From contig VAZV01000133.1 of assembly GCA_005884765.1 (NCBI GenBank), positions 1 to 64,000 of the forward strand: a stretch of 64,000 nt of DNA, written 5' to 3'. The notes below the pieces were generated by a model. It saw nothing but the letters and a program-made list of their open reading frames with translations, had not been told where the DNA came from and made no database searches. Positions 53,601-61,809 of this stretch are shown here, one piece after another. Source of the DNA: Alphaproteobacteria bacterium. GTDB taxonomy: Bacteria; Pseudomonadota; Alphaproteobacteria; Rhizobiales; Xanthobacteraceae. Numbering within the stretch: position 1 is the first letter of the stretch; the number at the start of each line of letters is the position of its first letter. The position numbers were made by a program, and so were the translations under genes.

Positions 53601-54537
53601 ATGCGGATTGCCGGTACAATTCTGTTGCTCGGTGGTTTTTTGCTGTGCGTTTCCATCGTTTGGGCCGCCGTTGGCCTGCCAATGATTGGTTTCGGCCTGG
53701 TTTGCCTGCTCATTGCAGAGCGGCGAAAGAAGCAGCCGATCGCGGTCGTCGTCACGCGTTCCGATCCGCTCGATCGCAGGCAAGAGCCGCCCTCGCTGCC
53801 AATCGAGGAAAGCGCGCCGTCCGCCAAATTGGTCGAGGTGTCCCCGGGCAGGATGAAAGCGCAGCAAGCGCCGTCAGCGCACCCGGCGTCCAGGCAACCA
53901 AGGGCGCCGAAGCCTGCCCTCACCTCGCGGAAGGAGCCTGCCGATAGACGTCGAAACGAGCCCGACTTGGAAAAATGGAGCAGGCTCGTAAAGATTGATG
54001 CCGATATTTCACGATCGGTGGAAGCTCTGCAGCCGTTCGGAAGGAAGTACGTGGATCAACTGGCGACGGCTCATTTGGCGTTCGGCGAAAAATCTTATCT
54101 CCCGACAATCGTAAAGCTGGTCGCCGATGCGATAAAAAAAGGACTCTGGCCGGGATCCGGCGAGCGCAGTCGCGTTCGACGATGCCGCGAACACGGGCCT
54201 GATCAGCTTTGCGCTGAGCAAGGCGCGCACCTCCGTTGTAGCACAGGCTTTCGCTGCCCCGGCACTCAACGATGGCTTTGCGGAAAAGCACTCTGTGTTG
54301 AGCAGGGCCTCGCCGGAGGGCGAACCGGATGCAGAAGCGAAGCTGGTGGCGGTTCAATCCGAATTGAAAACGTCCGGCAGCCGGCCCGAGGGCGGGGCAG
54401 GGAGCACGAGGCGAGCTGACGCCATGGACCAGGGATTAGCTGTCAACGTCGTCGCGCCGGCTCGCAAGGATATGGCGAGCGAGAGGGACATCGATGACGC
54501 ACAGAATTTAGCAGATCTGCTCAATAAGATTGCATGA
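53601..54537 (+). pseudogene. Membrane-anchored helical protein, frame broken at an A7 run
   Basis: The first frame starts MRIAGTILLLGGFLL with two hydrophobic helices (about 3-40), then a Pro/Lys/Glu-rich linker and a helical part ending ...VKLVADAIKK. At the A7 run (54134-54140) the sensible frame moves by one base: reading with six As gives IKKDSGRDPASAVAFDDAAN and then ISFALSKARTSVVAQ through to LADLLNKIA at 54537. The rejoined product would be 311 residues. Uncorrected, translation runs to 54419 as a non-coding-looking tail. It could be a pseudogene, a sequencing indel or use of slippage at the A-run. Confidence 0.7.
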
Positions 54538-54688
54538 GAGCTCGCTTTTTGTGACCCACACGGAGGCCGGTGCGAGGCCTGACAGGTGGTAACCAAGGCA
54601 AAATTTCCATTGAAACGCGGACTTGACGCCCATATGACGAGGGTGTTGCAATGCACCTATTGCAGTGCAGTTGCGTCGGAGTTTTTCA

Positions 54689-54901
54689 ATGAAGGAAATT
54701 GTTGAGCAGGCCTTGGGCGCCTACGAATTAATCGGCGAAATGGATGTGGCGTTGGTGGCGCAATCCCGCGAGAAGATTGCCCGGTATATCGACAAGCTGG
54801 CCTCGGCCGGACACAAAGACCCGCATCAGTTAATGGAGTATGCCCGCGCCTATCTGAAGGAATTGCATGAAGGGCCGGACCCGCGGTTCACTGGCTGCTG
54901 A
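54689..54901 (+). CDS. Small helical protein of unknown function
   Basis: 70 residues, helical throughout (VEQALGAYELIGEMDVALVA, REKIARYIDKLASAGHKD, LMEYARAYLKELHEG), cytoplasmic, no cysteine cluster. I used the ATG at 54689, which has CGGAG upstream. The gene overlaps the convergent gene at 54888 by 14 bases. No family name is known to me; helical mini-proteins of this sort are common in Bradyrhizobium. Confidence 0.6.
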   Translation: MKEIVEQALGAYELIGEMDVALVAQSREKIARYIDKLASAGHKDPHQLMEYARAYLKELHEGPDPRFTGC

Positions 54902-55163
54902 TCACGCCGTTTGCGCGTCGAAGTTCTCCGATGCGGAGTTCTCGTGGCGGGGTATGGATCGGCTTTTGCGGCGCTTGCTCGATCATATCGTCAAGAGACG
55001 GCACCAGCGACGGCGCTGTTTCATGATCAGCTTTTGCTAATTGCTCAATCAGATATTGCAGACGAGGCGGAAGTTCGCTCGAGACTTCGGGTCGCAGCGT
55101 GTCGCGGAGACGGTCGCCGATCTCGGCGCAGATCGCGCGTGCATGAACCGCATCGATCCGCAT
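54888..55163 (-). CDS. Small helical protein of unknown function
   Basis: 91 residues beginning MRIDAVHARAICAEIGDRLR, with PPRLQYLIEQLAKADHETAP and a Pro-rich tail. No signal or membrane segment. I used the ATG at 55163; the frame opens at 55214 and other starts at 55187 and 55163 are both possible. Function unknown. Confidence 0.5.
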   Translation of the reverse strand: MRIDAVHARAICAEIGDRLRDTLRPEVSSELPPRLQYLIEQLAKADHETAPSLVPSLDDMIEQAPQKPIHTPPRELRIGELRRANGVISSQ

Positions 55164-55399
55164 ATTCACGCCTGTCCTCGCTAACATGGTCCGCCCGACG
55201 GCAATGTAGATCAAAACGAGTCAATAAGCTCACCGCAGGGTTCAAAACCGGTAAATAGGCGTGAGCGACTTCGGGACTGGTAAAAACCAGGTAAAAATCG
55301 GGTTGCGCGGCAGCGACGAACAAGGCCCGGCAAACAGCGCCCGCAAAGCGTCACAGATCCGAGTGCCCGCGGATTAGCCACAACGTGACGGGCCGCTGC

Positions 55400-55859
55400 T
55401 CAGAATAACACCCACAGGATGCCGCGAGCGATCGAGCGGGCCATCGCGGTGTCAAAGCCCTTTCTTTCGAGCAAAGCGATCACCATCGATCCGACCATGA
55501 TGGGCGATCACGCCGAAGGCGATGGCGATCCAACGCTCGCACCAAACCCTATCTCTGAACTCCAAATTCGGCGGACGGAACGATTTTGCGACCAAATACG
55601 CAGCGCCGATGATGCTGGCGAGCGTTTGAAATAGCACCCTCAGAAAATCACCGACCGTCAGGTCAACGAGATGGGATCCGAGCAGGGCGAAGGGAAAAAT
55701 CTTGTGAAAAACCGCGTACGCGGCCAACAGAAAAAGCAAATGCCGCAGCGCCGTGGCGGCTCCGCGCTCAAATTTGCTGCTATCGTCAGGAACTCTCGAA
55801 AGCAATGAGAAGCCTGGCTGCCGAAAAACAATAAAGATGTCGCAATCGAAATTGATCAT
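55400..55859 (-). pseudogene. Small membrane protein with a C-terminal frameshift
   Basis: The frame from the ATG at 55859 reads as a membrane protein (LRHLLFLLAAYAVFHKIFPF, LVDLTVGDFLRVLFQTLASI, WIAIAFGVIA) and then turns into an implausible tail, stopping at 55452. If one base of the C3 run (G3 on the plus strand, 55502-55504) is dropped, it continues IMVGSMVIALLERKGF and MARSIARGILWVLF to a stop at 55400, a natural membrane-protein end. The rejoined protein would be about 152 residues with four helices. AGGT precedes the ATG. Sequencing indel or real decay. Confidence 0.6.
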
Positions 55860-55938
55860 AGTTACCTGCGGGGTCACGGAAAGCTCCAATTGCGGTCTGC
55901 CCCATCTATTTTTTTGGCGCCATGTCCGTTTGAGCCGC

Positions 55939-56279
55939 ATGCCGCCCGCGTTGGCGACTGCGAAGTTGCCGGAAAAAATGCTTGCCACTGCCCGGATCAC
56001 CCTCACTGAGGTTGAGCGAGATGAGCAGGAAGGCGCGCGCAAACCCGACGGGCACCCGATCGTTCCCTGGTATTACTGGGAGGCCGCTGGGATGTACCGG
56101 AAGCTCAAGCGCTACCACGAAGTACGTCGCTTCGCCCGCAATTACGATGTCGCTTCAGGACTTTGTCAAAGCGATATCGATCGACGTCAGATGCCAAAGA
56201 GACTTGGGCTGTAAGATTTCTGGAACGGCTTGAGACGGCGAAGGCTCTGGCGGCCGGTCGCCTCGGCGACGAGGCTTGA
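55939..56279 (+). pseudogene. Small cytoplasmic protein, frame broken near 56152
   Basis: The first frame has TLTEVERDEQEGARK, PIVPWYYWEAAGMYRKLKRY and RRFARNYDV, after which it makes little sense. From about 56152 the third frame continues FRTLSKRYRSTSDAKETW and VRFLERLETAKALAAGRLG to a stop at 56279. A one-base loss near 56146-56153 would explain this. The true start is unclear (ATG at 55939 used). The family is not named to me; a W/Y-rich helical protein with a charged tail. It is the third disrupted frame within 2.7 kb. Confidence 0.55.
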
Positions 56280-56501
56280 CGGGACAGATGCGCGCGTCGT
56301 CGGATGATGCGCGCGCCCAGTGTTTGACAAGTGTGAGCTTGTTCACACTCCTACTGTGCGATCAGCGGTATTATATGGCGTCTCGACCTCGCCAAACGAT
56401 TCTCGAGGGCAGGTTGCCGCGGGGCATTCGGTCATCCCACCATGCCGCGGTGACGATGGCGAGTGCTTCTGTTTGGATGGTATTTCGGAGCTGACCGCAT
56501 C

Positions 56502-56768
56502 ATGGAGGCAGATGGCGCCACAGCGGATCATTGCCCATACTGCCGCCATGCCTTCGAAATCGTCGCTGTCAAATTCAGATTGACCGGCACCACAATCATC
56601 TCGGCATGCGCGAATTGCGGGGTGTCCATGGCGGAGAATTCGAACCGACGAGGATTGAAAAACCCCCGGGGCGGCGGCGTAGCAAAAGTTCAACAGCGAT
56701 TTGCGAAACCAGGATCGACCGGACGAGCTTTCCAGAAGGTCGAAATTTCCGTCAAGCGGCAACCATGA
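56502..56768 (+). CDS. Small zinc-ribbon-like protein
   Basis: 88 residues with paired cysteines CPYC (about residues 11-14) and CANC (about 36-39) separated by a beta-rich segment (FEIVAVKFRLTGTTIISA), the layout of a zinc ribbon. The C-terminal half is basic and low in structure. The ATG at 56502 is preceded by GACCGCATC with only a weak ribosome site; the frame opens earlier at 56463. It could bind nucleic acid or a protein; no family known to me. Confidence 0.6.
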   Translation: MEADGATADHCPYCRHAFEIVAVKFRLTGTTIISACANCGVSMAENSNRRGLKNPRGGGVAKVQQRFAKPGSTGRAFQKVEISVKRQP

Positions 56769-56850
56769 CAGCCGTTCCGGCGCGGTAGCGACAGCAGTGA
56801 GCGGTCAGCACCGAAACCGCTTCGCGCAGCGCTCATTCACGTAAATGAGC

Positions 56851-57279
56851 CTATCTGCTGCGTGCGATGGCTCCGGCCACGATTTGCATCGTCACGCCAA
56901 ACACCCACGCAACCATGATCACTATAGTCCACGCCAGTTGCGGATTTTCACGAAGCACGATGATGCCGACTGAGACAAAAGCCGTCACCGTCGCCAGAAA
57001 CGTGCCTGCGGCGCTAAGAAATTCGGCGGCGTCAATCTTGTCGCTGGTCTCGCCTTGCGGCGGCTGATCGTGCTCCCGAAAGGGTAGACCTGGCGTGTCA
57101 ATTCCCAGGTAAAACCCGACAGCGCCGGCAACCATCATAACGAGAATAAAGGCCTGAGAAGTGAGAGCCGCAATCGTTGATCCCACATGGGCAGCAACAA
57201 ACAATCCACCTGCCGCTCCAGCCATCGCAAGGCCGGTGCGTTCCAGAACGTGAGCAAACTTTCTGATGCGGAAGCGCAT
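56851..57279 (-). CDS. Integral membrane protein of unknown function
   Basis: 142 residues with four hydrophobic segments (TGLAMAGAAGGLFVAAHV, AFILVMMVAGAVGFYLGI, AAGTFLATVTAFVSVGIIVL and WTIVIMVAWVFGVTMQIVAG). The middle loop is polar (REHDQPPQGETSDKID). AGGGACGACT precedes the ATG. I do not recognise a family. It stands between a zinc-ribbon gene and the ferritin-like gene. Confidence 0.65.
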   Translation of the reverse strand: MRFRIRKFAHVLERTGLAMAGAAGGLFVAAHVGSTIAALTSQAFILVMMVAGAVGFYLGIDTPGLPFREHDQPPQGETSDKIDAAEFLSAAGTFLATVTAFVSVGIIVLRENPQLAWTIVIMVAWVFGVTMQIVAGAIARSR

Positions 57280-57404
57280 AGTCGTCCCTGGCCGGGAACA
57301 ACTCTATCGTTTCTCGAAGAGCTCGTCGATGAGCGTTTGTTCCGAAGTCAGGTCAACGGAGAACCTGGCGCTCTTGGGGAGTGCCGCCTCCGGTCTCCAA
57401 TGCT

Positions 57405-57899
57405 TCAGGCGGCCACCGCTTCCGGATTTACTTCCCGTTTGGCGAGTTGCGTGAGCAGGGCGTCGATCCGTTTCTCTTCCTCAAGGCTCAAATGCAGCAT
57501 TTTCTGCTCGTCGCGCAGATCCAACTGGCCGGCGAGCGCTGCCGCCGTGCCGTACGCGGCAATCTCGTAGTGTTCAAGCTTCTGGGCCGACGCGATCAGG
57601 CCCGCATCGCGAAGATTGTCCTCGGTTAGTATGGTAAGCATTTTCTTGGCTTCCGTGATCAGCGTCTGCATGGCCTGATCGGTATGCGCAGTGGGGCTTG
57701 CGCCATGCGTTTCAAGGATGGTCGCGAGCCGGTCTCTTTGAGTCTCGGTCTCCGCGCGATGATGGATCAGTACACGCTTGAGCGCGGGATTCGAGGCGGC
57801 TCCCGCCATGCGCAGCAGCGCGTCAGCGAGTTGCGCTTCGACGCTCGCCAGTTCCTGCAGCTCTGCCAGGTACATATCCTTGAAATTGGTGATCTCCAT
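57405..57899 (-). CDS. DUF892 ferritin-like protein (YciE/YciF type)
   Basis: 164 residues, a four-helix bundle of the DUF892 family: LAELQELASVEAQLADALLR, HRAETETQRDRLATILETHG, KLEHYEIAAYGTAAALAGQ and LEEEKRIDALLTQLA. The Glu and His residues on helices 1 to 4 are the probable diiron ligands (ELQELASVE, HHRAETE, EHYE, EEEKRID). Such proteins bind metal and appear under stress; a reaction is not established. I used the ATG at 57899 because GAAGGG lies close before it; the frame begins at 57923. Confidence 0.82.
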   Translation of the reverse strand: MEITNFKDMYLAELQELASVEAQLADALLRMAGAASNPALKRVLIHHRAETETQRDRLATILETHGASPTAHTDQAMQTLITEAKKMLTILTEDNLRDAGLIASAQKLEHYEIAAYGTAAALAGQLDLRDEQKMLHLSLEEEKRIDALLTQLAKREVNPEAVAA

Positions 57900-58100
57900 T
57901 AGAAGGCCCTTCCGTTCGTCCAAGATGCGCCATCGAAAGTTTGTGAGGAGGAAAACCGCAAAAACGTCAGTCGCGCCCGCGGCTTTTCCGTTTCCGCTTT
58001 TTTCGGCATCCTCAACGACGTCAAGGACCCCTCAGTTCCGGTGCGTTTGCATTTCGTCCAATGATCTCGTTGAGGTGAGCCCGCAAATATGCGTCCGCTC

Positions 58101-58143
58101 GAAAACGCCCACCGAGCGGAACAAAGGATAACTCGGTGGGCGT
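58101..58143 (-). terminator. Rho-independent terminator of the Tyr/Gly-rich gene
   Basis: ACGCCCACCGAG at 58105-58116 pairs perfectly with CTCGGTGGGCGT at 58132-58143 (12 bp), and on the minus strand a TTTT follows (complement of the A-run at 58102-58105). It lies 65 bases beyond the stop at 58208. Confidence 0.75.
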
Positions 58144-58207
58144 CGGTTCTGATTAAGCCTGATCGGCCAGTCGGCGGGACAGCTTGGCGCCCTGCGGAAA
58201 GCGCGGC

Positions 58208-58495
58208 TCAGTAGCCCGGACCGATGCCGAAGCTGAAGCCCGGCCCATAAACGCCGATGCCCGGCCGCTCATAGTAGCCGCGATCGTAGTAGTAGCCGCG
58301 ATCGTAGTCGCGGTAATAGCGGGGCCCAGCATAGTAACCCCGCGTATGCCAGCATTGGCCGGCGTCGTTACAGACCAGCCGTGTCTGGTGAAGCAGCGGG
58401 GAGCTCGGCTCGATTTGGGTCACGTCGGCGGCGTATGCGTTCGAGGCTATGAGGGCACCGGCGCCGGCGAGCAATGTCAGTGTCAGTTTTCTCAT
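58208..58495 (-). CDS. Exported Tyr/Gly-rich repeat protein
   Basis: 95 residues with a signal peptide (MRKLTLTLLAGAGALIASNA, cleavage after YAAD near 23). The mature part has two cysteines (LVCNDAGQCWHTRG), then tyrosine-rich repeats (YYRDYDRGYYYDRGYYE) and a Gly-rich end (GVYGPGFSFGIGPGY). Such proteins are common in rhizobia with unknown role, perhaps cell-surface. GAGGAG sits six bases before the ATG at 58495, preferred over the ATG at 58501 that touches it. A strong terminator follows. Confidence 0.68.
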   Translation of the reverse strand: MRKLTLTLLAGAGALIASNAYAADVTQIEPSSPLLHQTRLVCNDAGQCWHTRGYYAGPRYYRDYDRGYYYDRGYYERPGIGVYGPGFSFGIGPGY

Positions 58496-58766
58496 GTCCA
58501 TCTCCTCTGCGCGGAAGTCCCGGACCAGAAGCAACGCCTCAATCGAGATGCCGTTCCAGCAGAGATCAGCGCTGCATAGTCGCATTCGATGAAACCTGGA
58601 ACCTACGGGCGGCGATAGGCCGGAGAACTGCTCGCCTGGGCGGGGAACCAATGGAACCGACCCATAATATCCGGTGCGGAACCATTGTCCGAGAGAATCG
58701 CTTTTCATGCGGTGGCGGAATTTGAGGTCGCACAAAATCGACTCGAGGCTGACGAAGGGACCGAAC

Positions 58767-59201
58767 ATGAGAGTAGCCGACGTCATGACGCGAAGCGTCT
58801 TTATCGTAAATCCGGACGAAACGATCCAGGAGGCGGCAATGGCCATGGCGGGAATCGACGCGGGCATCTTGCCGGTCGCCAACGATGATCGGCTCGTAGG
58901 CATGATCACTGACCGCGATATCGCGGTTCGCGGCGTTGCCGAGGGCAAGGGTCCGGATACCAAGGTGCACGACGTCATGACAAAGGATATAAAGTACTGC
59001 TTCGATGACCAGGACATCGAGGACGTCATCCACAATATGGGCGATATCCAGGTCCGGCGTCTGCCGGTGGTCAGCCGGGACAAGCGGCTTGTTGGCATCT
59101 TGTCGCTCGGAGACATTGCCAGTAGCGCAAGTGACGGCAAGGCGGGCGCAGCGCTAGGCAAAATCTCGCGACCGGGCGGAGAACACACCCAAACCAGTTA
59201 G
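58767..59201 (+). CDS. CBS-domain pair protein
   Basis: 144 residues consisting of two CBS domains. The first is MRVADVMTRSVFIVNPDETI to DRDIAVRGVAEG; the second is VHDVMTKDIKYCFDDQDIED to RRLPVVSRDKRLVGILSLGD. A pair of CBS domains forms a Bateman module that binds adenosine nucleotides and often senses energy status. No catalytic domain is fused, so it likely acts as a free regulator. GAAGGGACC precedes the ATG at 58767; the frame opens at 58674. Confidence 0.87.
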   Translation: MRVADVMTRSVFIVNPDETIQEAAMAMAGIDAGILPVANDDRLVGMITDRDIAVRGVAEGKGPDTKVHDVMTKDIKYCFDDQDIEDVIHNMGDIQVRRLPVVSRDKRLVGILSLGDIASSASDGKAGAALGKISRPGGEHTQTS

Positions 59202-59214
59202 AGATTTGCGCAAC

Positions 59215-59541
59215 TCAGCGGCCGTCGTCCAGGACCTCGGCAACTTCATAAAGATGTGGATCGATTTGATCGGTCAACTCGTCAAACTTGCGCCACGCCT
59301 TGCGAAAGTCCGGCGATTTGTGAGCCGACTGCAGCAGTTCACGGTTTTGCCATTGGACGTAGTTGACGATGCGGCGTCCGTCGAGGCTTCGATGCAAGCT
59401 GATTGAGACAAAACCCGGCTGGCGCGCCATGAAACGCGCCCGCTCGGCCATCAGCGACAGCGCCTCACGCTGCTGTTCCGGCTCGGCTTCGATGACGGTG
59501 ATCTGAGTGACCGGTTGATTGCCTGTCTGAATGCGGGGCAT
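59215..59541 (-). CDS. ABM-domain protein (antibiotic biosynthesis monooxygenase fold)
   Basis: 108 residues. The ABM pattern is VTQITVIEAEPEQQREALSL, then QPGFVSISLHRSLDGRRIVN, and YVQWQNRELLQSAHKSPDFR at the end. The dimeric ferredoxin-like fold serves cofactor-free oxygenases and haem degradation in some members; many are uncharacterised. I used the ATG at 59541 because GGAG lies six bases before it. Convergent with the CBS gene, with 13 bases between the stops. Confidence 0.8.
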   Translation of the reverse strand: MPRIQTGNQPVTQITVIEAEPEQQREALSLMAERARFMARQPGFVSISLHRSLDGRRIVNYVQWQNRELLQSAHKSPDFRKAWRKFDELTDQIDPHLYEVAEVLDDGR

Positions 59542-59636
59542 GGAAGTCTCCATTTTTCAAGTCGGAAAATATAACGGCGGACGCTGCAGCTGCGGTCCAG
59601 GCCCGCGTTCAAGTCGCTAATCTCAGCTTCTGGTGC

Positions 59637-60827
59637 CTATCGATCTATCTCCCCGAACACGATGTCGAGCGATCCGATGATGGCGGAGACGTCGGCCAGC
59701 ATGTGGCCGCGCGACAGGAAGTCCATCGCCGAAAGATGCGCAAAGGAGGGTGCACGGATCTTGCACTTGTAGGGCTGGTTGGTCCCGTCGGAGACAAGAT
59801 AAACACCAAACTCGCCTTTGGGCGCCTCGACCGCGGCATAGACCTCACCGGCCGGAACGCGGTGGCCTTCGGTATAAAGCTTGAAATGCTCGATGGTCGC
59901 CTCCATGGAGCGTTTCATGTCGGCGCGCCGCGGCGGAACAATTTTGTGATCTCCGACAATGACGGGCCCCTGTCCTTCGGGTTGCCGAAGCTTTTCGATG
60001 CATTGTTTCATGATGCGCACCGATTGACGCATCTCCTCCATGCGGACCAGGTAGCGATCGTAACAATCGCCGTGCTTGCCAATCGGGATGTCGAAATCAA
60101 ATTCGGGGTAGCATTCGTAGGGCTGCGCCTTGCGCAGGTCCCACGCAGCGCCGGAGCCCCGCACCATCACGCCGGAAAAGCCCCACGCCCATGCGTCGGC
60201 AAGCGAGACCGCGCCGACGTCGACATTGCGCTGCTTGAAAATGCGATTTTCGGTCAACAAGCCTTCGAGATCGTTGCACACCTTCAGGAACGGATCGCAG
60301 AACGCCCAGATATCGTCGAGCAGACTGGGCGTCAGATCCTGGTGCACGCCGCCGACGCGAAAATAGTTGGCGTGCATGCGCGCCCCGGAGGCCCGCTCAT
60401 AAAACATCATCAGCTTCTCGCGTTCCTCGAAACCCCACAGCGGCGGCGTGAGTGCGCCGACATCCATGGCCTGGGTGGTGATGTTGAGCAGGTGCGAGAG
60501 CAGCCTGCCGATCTCGCAATAGAGCACGCGGATGAGCTGGCCTCGCCTCGGCACCGTGAGGCCCAATAGCTTTTCAGCCGCCAGGCAGAATGCATGTTCC
60601 TGATTCATCGGCGCGACATAGTCGAGCCGGTCGAAGTACGGCAGCGCCTGCAGATAGGTTTTGTGTTCGATCAGCTTTTCCGTGCCGCGATGGAGCAGGC
60701 CGATATGGGGGTCGACCCGCCGCACCACCTCGCCGTCCAGTTCCAGCACAAGACGCAGCACCCCATGTGCCGCCGGGTGCTGAGGCCCTAAATTGATCGT
60801 GAAATTGCGGAGCCCAGCTTCGGTCAT
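59637..60827 (-). CDS. nuoD: NADH-quinone oxidoreductase subunit D, stand-alone copy
   Basis: 396 residues, full length for NuoD (49-kDa subunit), with [19 protein letters not shown] at the quinone site, [38 protein letters not shown], and [18 protein letters not shown] at the end. In complex I, NuoD contributes the quinone-binding pocket next to NuoB. The rest of complex I is missing here; the only other subunit is nuoB, divergently at 61074. GAGGCG precedes the ATG. It may be a second copy, since complex I genes normally form one operon. Confidence 0.92.
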   Translation of the reverse strand: MTEAGLRNFTINLGPQHPAAHGVLRLVLELDGEVVRRVDPHIGLLHRGTEKLIEHKTYLQALPYFDRLDYVAPMNQEHAFCLAAEKLLGLTVPRRGQLIRVLYCEIGRLLSHLLNITTQAMDVGALTPPLWGFEEREKLMMFYERASGARMHANYFRVGGVHQDLTPSLLDDIWAFCDPFLKVCNDLEGLLTENRIFKQRNVDVGAVSLADAWAWGFSGVMVRGSGAAWDLRKAQPYECYPEFDFDIPIGKHGDCYDRYLVRMEEMRQSVRIMKQCIEKLRQPEGQGPVIVGDHKIVPPRRADMKRSMEATIEHFKLYTEGHRVPAGEVYAAVEAPKGEFGVYLVSDGTNQPYKCKIRAPSFAHLSAMDFLSRGHMLADVSAIIGSLDIVFGEIDR

Positions 60828-61073
60828 GCGCGCCTCGTGCTGCCGCTCGTGTCGCAGGGTGAAACTCTCCTTGAGCTTCGTCGGTTCCTACGCACCCGCG
60901 GGTCGCCAGCCGGAGAACATCACGAACAGGCGAGGCAGTCGCGGCCGGGAACCTTTTCGGCCGGCTTTGATTTGGCTGCATAGAACGGCAAGCGCGGCGG
61001 GGCGCGGGCGGCTCAGGCCAGTTGAAGCGCGCATGGCAATGAGCGACGCACGAGCCAATATGGATACCCAAGC

Positions 61074-61628
61074 ATGACTGCGGCTGGATCAGCTGGAACG
61101 ATCGATTTACGTGCTGGGCTTCAAGCCGGCGTTGACGACCACTTTTTTCGCGACGTGAACCACGAATTGTCCGACAGGGGCTTTGTGGTCACGACCGCGG
61201 AAAATTTGATTACCTGGGCACGCTCGGGTTCGCTGATGTGGATGACGTTCGGTCTCGCCTGCTGCGCGATCGAAATGATGCAAATGGCGATGCCGCGCTA
61301 CGACGCCGAGCGCTTCGGCTTTGCCCCGCGGGCGTCGCCGCGTCAATCCGACGTGATGATCGTCGCCGGCACGCTTTGCAACAAGATGGCACCGGCATTG
61401 CGCAAGGTCTACGATCAGATGCCCGAGCCCCGTTACGTGATCTCGATGGGATCCTGCGCCAACGGCGGCGGCTATTATCATTACTCGTATTCGGTGACAC
61501 GCGGCTGCGATCGGATCGTCCCGGTCGACATCTACGTGCCAGGCTGTCCGCCCACTGCCGAGGCGCTGCTCTACGGGGTCATGCTCTTGCAAAAGAAGAT
61601 CCGTCGAACCGGCACGATCGAACGATGA
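61074..61628 (+). CDS. nuoB: NADH-quinone oxidoreductase subunit B, stand-alone copy
   Basis: 184 residues with the four cysteines for the N2 iron-sulfur cluster: [20 protein letters not shown] and [11 protein letters not shown]. Length and sequence ([36 protein letters not shown]) match NuoB. It hands electrons to quinone at the interface with NuoD. It is 246 bases from nuoD and transcribed the other way. No clear ribosome site was seen before the ATG. Read as a partial duplicate of complex I genes. Confidence 0.92.
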   Translation: MTAAGSAGTIDLRAGLQAGVDDHFFRDVNHELSDRGFVVTTAENLITWARSGSLMWMTFGLACCAIEMMQMAMPRYDAERFGFAPRASPRQSDVMIVAGTLCNKMAPALRKVYDQMPEPRYVISMGSCANGGGYYHYSYSVTRGCDRIVPVDIYVPGCPPTAEALLYGVMLLQKKIRRTGTIER

Positions 61629-61809
61629 AGTGGCGGCCGGTCCGATAGCGATAGGAACCGTCCGGGGATTGGCCGCGTTTACGCCGTGACGTGACAGGCG
61701 CGCGTATTGAAAACGCGGTGCTCCCGGCGGCTGGCCGTTGCGCCATCTCAAATTCGATGCCCGTTGGAGGGTGGAGGGCTGCGAATTTGGATATTGCAGG
61801 AGACATCTC

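Noticed and set aside
55045-55323. 92-codon minus-strand frame beginning MFVAAAQPDFYLVF
   Set aside because: The first 30 residues look plausible but the rest is Arg/Asp-rich and antisense-frame-like over the gene at 54888; no ribosome site.
58496-59188. Long upstream extension of the Tyr/Gly-rich exported protein frame
   Set aside because: It is antisense to the CBS gene; GAGGAG and a signal peptide place the true start at 58495.
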